Shown here: in pieces, positions 24,477 through 33,442 of the stretch
Numbering within the stretch: position 1 is the stretch's first letter
How the letters are laid out: the number at the start of each line of letters is the position of its first letter
Assembly (NCBI RefSeq): GCF_014904735.1
Contig: NZ_JACZCR010000026.1
Location: 1 to 64,000, forward strand
Reading direction: 5' to 3'
Source: Microbulbifer hainanensis
Lineage (GTDB): Bacteria; Pseudomonadota; Gammaproteobacteria; Pseudomonadales; Cellvibrionaceae
Length of the DNA stretch: 64,000 nucleotides
Made by a program: the position numbers and the translations under genes
The notes under the pieces: generated by a model
What the model saw: only the letters and a program-made list of their open reading frames with translations
Databases searched by the model: none
What the model was told of the DNA's origin: nothing

Positions 24477-26945
24477 TTAACCGTCGAGTTCCATCACCAC
24501 GCGAAAACCAACCTCCGTCGACATGGTGTTTTCACTCAGCCCCGCGCGGTAGTCAGACGTCACGTGGTTGAGGGGATCGCGCATTGAGCCGCCGCGGATC
24601 GCGCGCAGGTTGCAATTGCCGATGACTACGGGGCGCCCATCCCGGCGGTATTTGCTGTAGTCGCCGAGATAGCAGTCCTGCACCCACTCAGCGACATTAC
24701 CGGCGGTATCGTAGAGGCCAAACGGATTTGCCCGGTAGTGGCCTACCGGTGCGCTGGTGGCGGTGAAAATCCCGTTAAACTCGCTGTTGCAGCCTCGGCG
24801 GCAGTTCGCTTTGCCGTCGTGGTCCTTGCCGCCCCACCAGAAGGGGGTGGAAGTGCCGCCGCGCGCCGCATATTCCCACTCGGCTTCACTGGCCAGCCGG
24901 TAGTGTTTACCTGTCTGCTTTGACAGCCACTGCACATAATTCTGTGCATCGCGCCAGCTTACGTTGATTACCGGTCGGTTATCGCGACCCCAGCCCGCAT
25001 CACCGGGGAGGGCAGCGCCGGTGTCATCCGCGTAGCGGTCGTATTCGGCAAACGTGATTTCATGGGTGGAAATCGCGAAAGGTTTGCCAATGCGCACGCG
25101 GTGTTCCGGCCGGGCGAAAGTGCGCTTGTTATTGCCCATGGTGAAACTGCCGGCCTTGACCACGATCATCTGCGGGCCATGGCCGCCGGAGCGCAGGGGC
25201 GAGCGGATTTTTTTGCCACCGTAATAGGCGCGTTTCAGTTTGACCGGTACCGCGAGGTCGGCGTCAGTAATGGTGACCCAGCGGCGCACGGTGGAATAGC
25301 CGGGCCTGCTGACTTCAAGATCGTAGCGGCCCGGTTCAAGCTCGATACCCGGCTGGTAGCGAGGGTTGATATTCATGATGCGTACCCGGGCATTGCTTGG
25401 CTGGGGGCGCACATTGAGGCTGAAAAGCGCAGGACGCGAATCTTGGCTTTCTGCGGCCTCCGTTGGTGGGGTCGCTTCCGCAGCGGCTGCTACGTCAGTG
25501 GCTGTTGCTTCTGTTGCAGCTTCTTTATTGGATTCTTCCTTGCTGGCTGCAGCCACCTCTTCGCTAACTGCTTCAGCCGCTACCTGATGACTTTTGGCCG
25601 CGCTATCCACCGGACCTGCAGCGCTGGCCACAGGCGTCGGAGATTGCTCCGCTGTTTCTGCCGGACTGGTTTGGGCTGCTGTGGATTGGCTTGCGGGTGT
25701 TTCACCCGCTGCCGGCGCTTCCGCTGCCACAGGGGCAGCTTCTTGTTCCGGCAGCAGCAGTTGTGCGGTGAAGCGAGTGGCACTGCCCAGCAGGCTGTCG
25801 TCCGATTGCCAGTGAAGTTTGAAACTGATCAGGCTGAATACCAGCCAGCCCAGTAGCAGCGAGACGCTCACCAGACCGGTGAACAGCCACTGGCGGCGCT
25901 TGCGCGGCGGCGCCTGCTGGATCACCTGGTGAATCCGCATGATGGTCGCCTGTTCGGCGCGCGGGTGATGCTCGTTCAGCGGCTTGTCACGCCAGCGCGC
26001 CCAGATGCGGGCGATCTTGTCGCTGATGGTGCCGTAGAGGGTCATCAGCAGGGCGCGCAACAGGCTCGACACGCGTACCGAGGTATTATTGAGTTGTGTG
26101 GTCTGTGCGGCCGGTTTTCCCGCCAGCGCGGCGAGCAGCTGGTCAATGGCATCGACGACGTCCAGCCCGCGCTGAAAGCGGTGGTCGGGATCCTTGGCCA
26201 GGAACCGGTCCACCAGATTCTGATACAGCGAATGGCGGGCCGGCAGGCGCGGAATAGGGTCGGTAAGATGCTTGATCGCGATGGCCACCGCCTCATCCGC
26301 CTGGAAGGGCACGGCGCTGGAGATCATTTCGTAGAACACCACGCCAAGGCTGTAGAGGTCGGCGCGGCCATCGATGGCGGCGCCGCGGGCCTGCTCGGGG
26401 CTCATGTAGTGCGGGGTGCCCACCACCATACCGGTGTTGGTCATGCGTGTGGTACGCGCCACTGCGCGGGCGACACCGAAATCGGTCAGCACCGCGGAGC
26501 CGTCCTCACGGAACAGGATGTTTTCCGGTTTCAGGTCCCGGTGGACGTAGCCCTTGCCGTGGGCGTGATCCAGGGCCATAGCGATCTGTCGGGTGACATT
26601 CAGTGCCTCCAGGGGCTCCATAATGCCTTTGGCCAGGCGGTCGGCAACGGAGCCGCCGGGCATGTAATCCATTGCGATATAGTTGAGGCTGCGGTAGCGG
26701 CCGATATCGTGGATGCCGACAATATTCGGATGTGATAGCTGGCCGACGATATTCGCCTCGCGCTGGAAGCGCTCGCTGAAAATCGGGTCAGCATTGAGTA
26801 CCGGTGACATCACCTTTAGCGCCACCTGGCGACCAACACTGCGCTGAATCGCCAGGTATACGGTCGACATGCCGCCCTGATTGATTTTCTTCAGGATACG
26901 ATAGCCGGGAATTTCCAGAGCTGTACCGCTGGTAACGACTTCCAT
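24477..26945 (-). CDS. Transmembrane Ser/Thr kinase with PEGA and degenerate FGE-like (SUMF1) domain
   Basis: An 822-residue receptor-like kinase. Residues 15-270 form a Hanks-type kinase: glycine loop NQGGMSTVY (22-30), Lys44, catalytic HRDLKPEN (135-142), DFG (155-157), and GTPHYMSPEQARG in the activation segment, so it looks active. One membrane helix (353-375) leads to an Ala/Thr/Glu-rich linker of about 110 residues. A PEGA domain follows near 512-580 (ELEPGRYDLEVSRPGYSTVRR), then a formylglycine-enzyme-like fold from about 590 (GSFTMGNNKRTF, LASEAEWEYAARGG, GNVAEWVQDC, AIRGGSM). The two copper-binding cysteines of true FGE, expected just after RGGS, are absent (RGGSMRDPLNHV), so the domain is probably a sensor and not an enzyme. 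The operon is PP2C phosphatase, kinase, RcsF-like lipoprotein. Confidence 0.88.
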   Translation of the reverse strand: MEVVTSGTALEIPGYRILKKINQGGMSTVYLAIQRSVGRQVALKVMSPVLNADPIFSERFQREANIVGQLSHPNIVGIHDIGRYRSLNYIAMDYMPGGSVADRLAKGIMEPLEALNVTRQIAMALDHAHGKGYVHRDLKPENILFREDGSAVLTDFGVARAVARTTRMTNTGMVVGTPHYMSPEQARGAAIDGRADLYSLGVVFYEMISSAVPFQADEAVAIAIKHLTDPIPRLPARHSLYQNLVDRFLAKDPDHRFQRGLDVVDAIDQLLAALAGKPAAQTTQLNNTSVRVSSLLRALLMTLYGTISDKIARIWARWRDKPLNEHHPRAEQATIMRIHQVIQQAPPRKRRQWLFTGLVSVSLLLGWLVFSLISFKLHWQSDDSLLGSATRFTAQLLLPEQEAAPVAAEAPAAGETPASQSTAAQTSPAETAEQSPTPVASAAGPVDSAAKSHQVAAEAVSEEVAAASKEESNKEAATEATATDVAAAAEATPPTEAAESQDSRPALFSLNVRPQPSNARVRIMNINPRYQPGIELEPGRYDLEVSRPGYSTVRRWVTITDADLAVPVKLKRAYYGGKKIRSPLRSGGHGPQMIVVKAGSFTMGNNKRTFARPEHRVRIGKPFAISTHEITFAEYDRYADDTGAALPGDAGWGRDNRPVINVSWRDAQNYVQWLSKQTGKHYRLASEAEWEYAARGGTSTPFWWGGKDHDGKANCRRGCNSEFNGIFTATSAPVGHYRANPFGLYDTAGNVAEWVQDCYLGDYSKYRRDGRPVVIGNCNLRAIRGGSMRDPLNHVTSDYRAGLSENTMSTEVGFRVVMELDG

Positions 26946-26964
26946 TTAAACGCTTTCCCGTGAT

Positions 26965-27888
26965 TCAGTAATTACCGAGCAGCCAGGCTGCGAGCGCGAC
27001 ACCGGCGACAAGCGTACAAATCGCCAGGGCTATTTTGCGCAGTGGTTGTCTTTCCTGTGCGGAAGACTGCGACGCGCCTCCAGTGAGCGAGATCCATTTC
27101 TGCGCGCCAGTCGGTGCTGGTGTCGGCGCATCGATAACCTGCACGGTAATGTTGTCTTTGCCGCCGGCATCGAGTGCTGCGCCCACCAGGAGGTCAGCAG
27201 CCCGGCGGTTATCGCTGTTTGCGGCTAGCACTGCGGCGATCTGTTCGGGTTCCACTTCTGCACTCAACCCGTCGCTGCACAACAACAGTTTCTCACCGCT
27301 GCGCCAGGGGGCCGAAACCCGATCGATTTCCAACTTGGGATTGGTACTGCCGCCGATACAGCGGGTAATTACATGGCGGTTGGGATGACTGGCAGCTTCC
27401 ACCGAATTGATAGCACCAGAATCCACCAGCATCTGCACGTAGGAATGATCGCTGGTGAGCTGTTTCAGTTGGCCGTCCCCATCGCCGGGAGACCAGAGGT
27501 AGGCGCGGCTGTCGCCGACCCAATATACGTGGAAATAGGCGCCATCTTCCGCCACCACCACTGCAGTAGAACCCATGTTGGCGGTGTTGCCTTCGTCGCC
27601 GAGTAGCAGGGCATGGGCCCGCTGCAGAGCTCTCTCGTAGTGCCGGTCGGTCGCCGCCGAGCGCTGGATTTCCTCCACCACCGTCTTGCTGGCAATTTCG
27701 CCGGCCTGGTGGCCGCCGAGGCCATCCGCCACCACCCAGATACCGCGCTCCTCGTCGGCCCAGTAGGCGTCTTCATTCTGCTCGCGTTTATATCCCGGGT
27801 GTGTGGCGCCGGCGCTTCGCCGGGTACCGCCGGGGTGTTCGACTGTCCCGCTGTGCCGCGATACTTCGCGTACTTTGGTTTCACTCAC
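26965..27888 (-). CDS. PP2C-type Ser/Thr phosphatase with C-terminal membrane helix
   Basis: A 307-residue metal-dependent phosphatase that should reverse the phosphorylation made by the kinase 19 nt downstream. PP2C motifs are visible: KREQNEDAYW near 34, WVVADGLGGHQAGEIAS near 51 with the metal-binding Asp and Gly, GSTAVVVAED near 107, VGDSRAYLW near 124, TSDHSYVQMLVDSGAI, LLCSDGLSAEV near 204, and GGKDNITVQVI near 247. The last 25 residues (IALAICTLVAGVALAAWLLGNY) form a membrane anchor. It starts with GTG 27888, with no strong Shine-Dalgarno. It is first in the minus-strand operon and divergent from the FHA gene, the usual kinase/phosphatase/FHA set. Confidence 0.92.
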   Translation of the reverse strand: MSETKVREVSRHSGTVEHPGGTRRSAGATHPGYKREQNEDAYWADEERGIWVVADGLGGHQAGEIASKTVVEEIQRSAATDRHYERALQRAHALLLGDEGNTANMGSTAVVVAEDGAYFHVYWVGDSRAYLWSPGDGDGQLKQLTSDHSYVQMLVDSGAINSVEAASHPNRHVITRCIGGSTNPKLEIDRVSAPWRSGEKLLLCSDGLSAEVEPEQIAAVLAANSDNRRAADLLVGAALDAGGKDNITVQVIDAPTPAPTGAQKWISLTGGASQSSAQERQPLRKIALAICTLVAGVALAAWLLGNY

Positions 27889-28224
27889 TGGCGTGCAACT
27901 ACCTGTCTATTATTCTGAATTACCCGGTGAATTACATAAGCACCAGGCCGGGGCGGCGCGGTCTGGGAGGGCGCGTTCGCCGCCGGTAATCTCGTCCATG
28001 TCGCGTCCGGAGACGCCGCAACAACTGAGTATGGCGCTGAGGCCATATTAGAGCCAACGTCCATTGTAAGCTGCAAACCGAATCACACGCTAATGAAAAT
28101 CTGCGTGATAAACTCACCGTACCAATAATGAACCTGCGCCCGGTCAATGAGTTCCGGGCGCGCTAACCCTGTCCGGCGACCTCTGGCGCTCAGCCATTGC
28201 CGGCCCGGCAAAGGAAAAGAATCC
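27889..28224. promoter_or_regulatory. Divergent region, phosphatase-kinase operon / FHA gene
   Basis: About 335 bases with no gene-like frame that I trust. It must carry promoters for both directions. The FHA open frame runs back to 28147, but the conserved part starts at 28225 after a GGAAAAG Shine-Dalgarno. Confidence 0.4.
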
Positions 28225-29094
28225 ATGCTCAAGCTCTGTGATCTCAAGGATGCCAGCCAAAGTGTGTGGTTGGTAGCGCCAAAAGTGACCATCGGCCGTG
28301 CGGGCAATTGTGATTTAACCATCGCCGACGAATCCGTCGCAAAATTGCACGCCGAGGTCATTGTGGATGACGATCGGCTCACATTACACAATCTGGCTGG
28401 CAGTGGTCAGGTTTTAGTCAATGGAAAGCCGGTTCAAGGCCGCTGTCCTCTGAAACTGAACGATGAGCTCAAGATCGGTGGGCGCATTCTGTCCGTCGTC
28501 GACCCGAAAGTGACCCGTCTTAAGGCAGGTGCAGCTTCCACTGGTATCGCCTGGGCACTGCGCGCCAACCATCCCGCTATTGCCGGCCGCGTATTTCCGG
28601 TGCGGGAAACCAATGTGGTGGGGCGTTCCGACGAGTGTGATATCACTTTTTCCCTGTCTCACCTTTCTCGCCGACACGCGCGCCTGGAAGTGCGTGACGG
28701 GCTGCTGTTCGTGATTGATTTGGGCTCCGCCAATGGGACCTACCTCAATAACAAGCGTGTTGTTGAGACCCGTGTGCGCCGTGGCGATGAGTTGCGATTT
28801 GATACGCTGAGTTTCAGCGTGGTGGGTCCGGCAGACGATCTGGATAAGACCACGGTGCGACCGGCGCTCTCCATGGCGCAAATGCGCGCCTCGGTTGAAG
28901 CTGAGGCAGCGAAATCGGCGGGCCGTGTCGAGCCGGCCGCAAGCGCGGAGCTCACGGGTGAGCGGAGCAAATACGAAACTGCCGACTCAGTGGTGGCCGA
29001 TGGTGGCAATAGCGCTTGGATGTGGATGGGCGGGCTTTTAGTGGTCGCAGCGGCTGTCGGCTTTTTCTGGGCGCGCAATCAGGGCTTGATCTGA
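28225..29094 (+). CDS. Double FHA-domain protein with C-terminal membrane helix
   Basis: A 289-residue protein with two phosphothreonine-reading FHA domains. The first is near residues 15-80 (VTIGRAGNCDLTIADESVAKLHAEV, degenerate at the usual SRxH). The second is near 125-200 (VVGRSDECDITF, then LSRRHARLEV and DLGSANGTYLNN, a full consensus). A membrane helix (MWMGGLLVVAAAVGFFW) near 266-282 places the FHA domains in the cytoplasm. ATG 28225 follows a good Shine-Dalgarno; earlier in-frame ATGs give no family sequence. It faces the kinase/phosphatase operon and is a likely reader or substrate of that kinase. This partnership is inferred from context. Confidence 0.88.
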   Translation: MLKLCDLKDASQSVWLVAPKVTIGRAGNCDLTIADESVAKLHAEVIVDDDRLTLHNLAGSGQVLVNGKPVQGRCPLKLNDELKIGGRILSVVDPKVTRLKAGAASTGIAWALRANHPAIAGRVFPVRETNVVGRSDECDITFSLSHLSRRHARLEVRDGLLFVIDLGSANGTYLNNKRVVETRVRRGDELRFDTLSFSVVGPADDLDKTTVRPALSMAQMRASVEAEAAKSAGRVEPAASAELTGERSKYETADSVVADGGNSAWMWMGGLLVVAAAVGFFWARNQGLI

Positions 29095-29099
29095 AGTCG

Positions 29100-29348
29100 A
29101 TGGCCAACGAACTGATTCTGTACACGACCCTCGGCTGCAGTCTTTGCGAAAAGGCGAAACTGGAAATCTGGCCGCAGTTGTCGCACTTCGATCTGCGGCT
29201 GCGCGAAGTGGATATTGCCGATGATCCGCAGCTGCTCGAGCGATTTGCCGTCCGCATCCCGCTGGTGGGGCTGGGCAATCCGGACGATGTCTGCGGCTGG
29301 CCGTTTGACAGTAGTCAACTGGCCGCGTGGCTCGAGGCGCGCCTGTAA
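29100..29348 (+). CDS. Glutaredoxin-like small protein (DUF836 type)
   Basis: An 82-residue thioredoxin-fold protein. ELILYTTLGCSLCEKAK has the redox CxxC (Cys13, Cys16) after the first strand, and the cis-proline region is RIPLVGL near 58. Length and pattern match the DUF836/glutaredoxin-like family. The start at ATG 29100 is 5 nt after the FHA stop, so it is co-transcribed with it; an open frame back to 29016 overlaps the FHA gene and is unlikely. Its target is unknown. Confidence 0.82.
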   Translation: MANELILYTTLGCSLCEKAKLEIWPQLSHFDLRLREVDIADDPQLLERFAVRIPLVGLGNPDDVCGWPFDSSQLAAWLEARL

Positions 29349-29390
29349 GCGCCTGATCCGCCGGCCATCACCTTCCCGAATTGCGGCCGC

Positions 29391-31352
29391 TTACAGCTTG
29401 CTGGCCGATTCACTTTCCCGCACTAACGACAGTTTGGCGCCGCTGCGGTAGGCATAGATCACCGTATAAGCGAGCACATTCTGTACATACTTGCGCGTCT
29501 CGTTGTACGGGATCGTTTCGATCCACACGTCGTAGGGCAGCTTGTTTTCCGTTTCTTTCAGCCAGCTGGCAACTCGAGTCGGACCGGCATTGTAGGCCGC
29601 GGCGGCGAGGAAGCGGTTGTTGTTGAAGCGGCTCAACAGCGTGTTCAGGTAGTAACTGCCCAGGGCAATATTGGTGCTCGGGCTGAGCAGGTCCCAGCTG
29701 CGGTGGTAGCGTACGCCGGCGCGACGGGCCGTTGCACGGGCGGTGGACGGCAACAGCTGCATCAATCCAAGCGCCCCGGCATGGGATTTGGCATCGTGGC
29801 TGAAGTGGCTTTCCTGCCGGGCAATGGCGTAAATCAGGTAGGGGTCCAGCGCCGTTTTCTTGCCCATTTTCTTGCTGACGGTGTCGACGATGTCCGAAAA
29901 AGCCAGCGGAAAGCGCAGCTCCAGGTCGTCGAGATAGTCGGCAGCCAGAACTGACTGGATGGACTTGTGGTACCAGCCCCAGGAGCTGGCGACTTTGCCC
30001 GCGGTCAATAATTCCTCGTGATTCATACCCTCGGTGGCGTAATCCCACTCGCGCCGCGCATGGTAGAGCTCGCCGATGGCCTGCAGTTCGCGGGCACGCA
30101 GCATACCCGGCCGCGCCGCCATCGCTTCCACCTGCTGGGGCGTCACCGGTGCCGGCCGGTCCACAAAGCTGTAGTTCTGGCCCAGAGTGTCGGCCGCCAG
30201 GAAACCGTAGTAGCTGCGCTCCCGTGCGGCCTGGCGGTAGAGCATTACTGCGGCGTCGGCGCGCCCCTTGCCATAAAGTTCTTCCAGGGATCGTGCTTTC
30301 CAGTAGAGCCAGCGGTCGCGGTGCTGCTCTTCCTCGGGCAGGCGATCGATCCAGAAGGCGACCTGTTCCCAGTCGAGCTCGCGCAGGGACTGGCGCGCCA
30401 GCCACTCCATCGCGCGGGCGTCGGCAAAGTTTTCATTTTTGAGTAAGTGCCTCAGGCCGCCCAGGTTGTCCTGGCGCGCGAACTGCAGGGCCAGATCCCG
30501 CAGCAGCTGGTCGCGCTCGGCATCGGTGAAGAGATAGCTGGATTCGTAGCGGTGCCAGGCCTTCTCGGCCAGGGGGGCGTCTTCCCGCGCCAGTCGCTGC
30601 AGGCCGTGGATGACGATGGTGCGGTATTCGGGCTGGTCGCTGACAAAGCGCTGGTAATTCAGCAGTTGTTTCGGATCGCGGTGAACCGAGTGCAGCAGCT
30701 TGGCCATGTGCGCGTGATCGCTGTCCATCTTGCCGGCGACATAGGTTGCCAGGTCGAGATGGCCGCTTTCCACCGCGAGGCGGTGTCGCTGCCAGGCCAG
30801 CTGTTGGGTCAGGCCGCCGTCTTTTATCCAGCGCGCGAATACGGGGTCGCATTCCTCCGCCTGGGAGGTGCCCACCATCCAGAGTTCTTCCACCAGCTTG
30901 TAGGCGTCTTGCTTGTCGCCGTGGCGTGCCAGTGCGTCCGCGTAGTAGCAGCGTAGGGAGCTGCGCACGATCTTGTCCGGATCGTAGTATTTGAGGAATG
31001 CCTTGAAGCGCTGGCGGCTGCCCAGCTCACGCAGAACCCGCACCCGCATCCAGTCGCCGATTGCCGTGTCGCGGTATTCTGCGAGAAACTGATCGATTTC
31101 GTCGTAGGGGAGGCTCGGGAGTTTCTTGCTGATGGCCCAATAGTCGATATAGGGCAGCAGCGGGTAGTCCTTGAGTTCGCGCTTGATCTTGTTGACTGAG
31201 CTCCAGTCCCGGTGGGCAATAGCCGTCCTTGCGGCCTGCAGCTTATCGCGCTGTGCCACGGCTTTTTCCGCGTCAGTAGTGGCTCCCAGGGCTGGGGCGG
31301 TGCCCAGTAGCATCAGTAAAAGAAACGCTAGTCCCTTTGCGTCAATCGACAT
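29391..31352 (-). CDS. slt: Soluble lytic murein transglycosylase
   Basis: A periplasmic enzyme that cleaves peptidoglycan between MurNAc and GlcNAc to give 1,6-anhydro ends. The 653-residue protein has a signal peptide (MSIDAKGLAFLLLMLLGTAPALGA), a long helical superhelix of TPR-like pairs (about 30-460), and a C-terminal SLT domain. That domain contains IYAIARQESHFSHDAKSHAGALGLMQLLPSTA, where the Glu of RQES is catalytic, then NIALGSYYLNTLL and AAAYNAGPTRVASWL. The length matches Slt70. ATG 31352 has GGTGA six bases before it; a GTG one codon earlier is in frame. Its products feed the muropeptide recycling served by nagZ elsewhere in the window. Confidence 0.93.
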   Translation of the reverse strand: MSIDAKGLAFLLLMLLGTAPALGATTDAEKAVAQRDKLQAARTAIAHRDWSSVNKIKRELKDYPLLPYIDYWAISKKLPSLPYDEIDQFLAEYRDTAIGDWMRVRVLRELGSRQRFKAFLKYYDPDKIVRSSLRCYYADALARHGDKQDAYKLVEELWMVGTSQAEECDPVFARWIKDGGLTQQLAWQRHRLAVESGHLDLATYVAGKMDSDHAHMAKLLHSVHRDPKQLLNYQRFVSDQPEYRTIVIHGLQRLAREDAPLAEKAWHRYESSYLFTDAERDQLLRDLALQFARQDNLGGLRHLLKNENFADARAMEWLARQSLRELDWEQVAFWIDRLPEEEQHRDRWLYWKARSLEELYGKGRADAAVMLYRQAARERSYYGFLAADTLGQNYSFVDRPAPVTPQQVEAMAARPGMLRARELQAIGELYHARREWDYATEGMNHEELLTAGKVASSWGWYHKSIQSVLAADYLDDLELRFPLAFSDIVDTVSKKMGKKTALDPYLIYAIARQESHFSHDAKSHAGALGLMQLLPSTARATARRAGVRYHRSWDLLSPSTNIALGSYYLNTLLSRFNNNRFLAAAAYNAGPTRVASWLKETENKLPYDVWIETIPYNETRKYVQNVLAYTVIYAYRSGAKLSLVRESESASKL

Positions 31353-31549
31353 CACATATCACCCGATTGAATTCTCGCGCCGGTTGTTGTGGTGTTCGTC
31401 ACCCAGTGTGAAACAATACACTAACAGAGCCACGCGTTGAAAAATGCGTAAAATTTCCGTTTTTTTACACAAGGTCGAGAGCAGAAAATTGCCGCTGTTT
31501 CTGCGGGCATGAGAAGCTGCTCCAACCATAGATATTGTAGTTGTTAATT

Positions 31550-33412
31550 ATGTTGCTTCAGTTGGATGGCGTTAGCCTGCGCTACGGAACCCAGGTACTG
31601 GCCGACGAGGTCAGCGCCAAGATTGATCGCGGCGACCGCATTTGCCTGGTCGGTCGGAACGGCGAAGGCAAGTCGAGCCTGTTACAGGTAATTGCCGGGC
31701 AGATCGACCCGGAAGGCGGCGAAGTCGTACGTGCAAGCGGTCTGGTGCAGGCGGCACTCGACCAGGAGTTGCCGTCAGATTGCACAGACAGCGTTTACCG
31801 CTTTGTCGCCGGCGGTCTCGGCGACGTTGGCCTGTGGCTGGCGGATTATCGCGCCGATCCCCGGCCCGAGCTGCAGGCGCATATTGAATCCGCGCACGGC
31901 TGGGAACTGTTGCCGCGCATCGACAGCGTGCTCGATCGCCTGGGGTTGAATCCGGAGGAAACTGTCGCGGACCTCTCTGGCGGCTGGCAGCGCCGGGCGT
32001 CGCTGGCGCGCGCTCTGGTTACCGAGCCCGATCTGCTGGTACTCGACGAGCCCACCAACCACCTGGATATTGCCGCGGTGGAGTGGCTGGAAAATTTTCT
32101 CAGTAGCTACCGCGGCGCACTGCTGTTCGTCAGTCACGACCGCGCGCTGGCACAGCGCCTGGCGAAGACGGTCTGGGATCTGGATCGCGGCAGGTTGCGG
32201 GTATTCCTGTGCGGTTTCGACCGCTATCAGGAGGAGAAGGAAAAGCTTCTCGAAGAGGAGGCGCGCAACGAGGCGCTGTTTGACAAGAAGCTGGCGCAGG
32301 AAGAGGCCTGGATCCGCCAGGGGATCAAGGCCCGGCGCACCCGCAATGAGGGGCGAGTGCGGGCCTTGCAGACGCTGCGGCGCCAGCGCGAGGCGCGCCG
32401 CAACCGCCAGGGCGTGGCGAAGATGTCGCTGGACTCCGGGGAAATGTCCGGCAAGCTGGTGGCCGAGCTGACCGACGTCTCCTTCGCCTACCCGGGCGAG
32501 AAGCCGCTGATCCGCGATCTGTCCTTCACCCTGATGCGCGGCGACAGGGTGGGGCTGATCGGTCCCAACGGCGCCGGTAAAAGTACGTTGATTCGCCTGT
32601 TGCTGGGCGAGTTGGCGCCGGATTCCGGCAATGTGCGCTTGGGCACCAAGCAGCAGGTGGCCTATTTCGATCAGCGGCGCGATCAGCTCAATCCACAATT
32701 GACGGTGCTGGATAATATTGCCGAGGGGCGCGAGTCGATCACCGTCGGCGGCAAAACCCGCCATGCCATGTCTTACCTGGCGGATTTTCTTTTCAGTGGG
32801 GTCAAGGCGCGCACCAGGGTCGAGGCGCTCAGTGGCGGTGAGCGCAACCGGGCATTGCTGGCCAAGCTGTTCAGCCAGCCGGCCAACATCCTGGTGCTCG
32901 ACGAGCCGACCAACGATCTGGATGTGGAGACGCTCGAGCTGCTGGAGCAGCTGCTGCTGGATTTTCCCGGCACAGTCCTGCTGGTGAGCCACGATCGCGC
33001 CTTCCTCGATAATGTGGTCGACTCCTGTCTGGCGTTCGAGGGGGATGGCGTCGTGCGCGAGTACGTTGGTGGATACGCCGATTTTCTACGTCAGGGCGGC
33101 AGTTTTGCAGTGCCGGAGGAAAAGGGGCAGAAGGCGCAGGAAAAGCCTCAGGCGAAGACTGCTGAACCTGCCGCGGCGGCACCGAAAAGGAAAAAGCTCA
33201 GCTACAAACTGCAGCGGGAGCTGGACAGCCTGCCGGGAAAAATTGAACAGCTCGAAGCGGAAATCGGTGAGATCGAGTCCGCGGTGGCCGAGCCGGATTT
33301 TTACCAGCAGGAGCAGGCGCAGGTGGAGGAAAAGCTCCGCCAGCTCGCCGACAAGCAGGCAGAGCTGGAAGCGGCATTCGAACGCTGGGCGGAGCTCGAT
33401 AGCGAGCAGTAG
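31550..33412 (+). CDS. uup: ABC-F ATPase, Uup type
   Basis: A 620-residue cytoplasmic protein with two ABC ATPase domains and no membrane part, as in ABC-F ribosome-associated factors. The first domain has Walker A GRNGEGKSS, signature LSGGWQRR and Walker B LLVLDEPTNHLD. The second has GPNGAGKST, LSGGERNR and ILVLDEPTNDLD. A charged linker with KARRTRNEGRVRAL lies between them. The C-terminal 90 residues are a predicted coiled coil (LDSLPGKIEQLEAEIGEIE), the mark of Uup as against EttA. ATG 31550 (MLLQLDGV) is preferred; the frame also opens with a TTG at 31541. It is a single gene, divergent from slt and convergent with usp. Confidence 0.92.
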   Translation: MLLQLDGVSLRYGTQVLADEVSAKIDRGDRICLVGRNGEGKSSLLQVIAGQIDPEGGEVVRASGLVQAALDQELPSDCTDSVYRFVAGGLGDVGLWLADYRADPRPELQAHIESAHGWELLPRIDSVLDRLGLNPEETVADLSGGWQRRASLARALVTEPDLLVLDEPTNHLDIAAVEWLENFLSSYRGALLFVSHDRALAQRLAKTVWDLDRGRLRVFLCGFDRYQEEKEKLLEEEARNEALFDKKLAQEEAWIRQGIKARRTRNEGRVRALQTLRRQREARRNRQGVAKMSLDSGEMSGKLVAELTDVSFAYPGEKPLIRDLSFTLMRGDRVGLIGPNGAGKSTLIRLLLGELAPDSGNVRLGTKQQVAYFDQRRDQLNPQLTVLDNIAEGRESITVGGKTRHAMSYLADFLFSGVKARTRVEALSGGERNRALLAKLFSQPANILVLDEPTNDLDVETLELLEQLLLDFPGTVLLVSHDRAFLDNVVDSCLAFEGDGVVREYVGGYADFLRQGGSFAVPEEKGQKAQEKPQAKTAEPAAAAPKRKKLSYKLQRELDSLPGKIEQLEAEIGEIESAVAEPDFYQQEQAQVEEKLRQLADKQAELEAAFERWAELDSEQ

Positions 33413-33418
33413 TAAAGA

Positions 33419-33438
33419 AGCCGGCTTAACGGCCGGCT
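33419..33438. terminator. Hairpin between convergent uup and usp
   Basis: A 6-bp GC-rich stem (agccgg / ccggct) with an 8-base loop, 6 nt after uup and 4 nt after usp on the other strand. The minus-strand side is followed by a modest T-containing stretch. It probably ends both transcripts, though the stem is short. Confidence 0.4.
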
Positions 33439-33442
33439 GACT

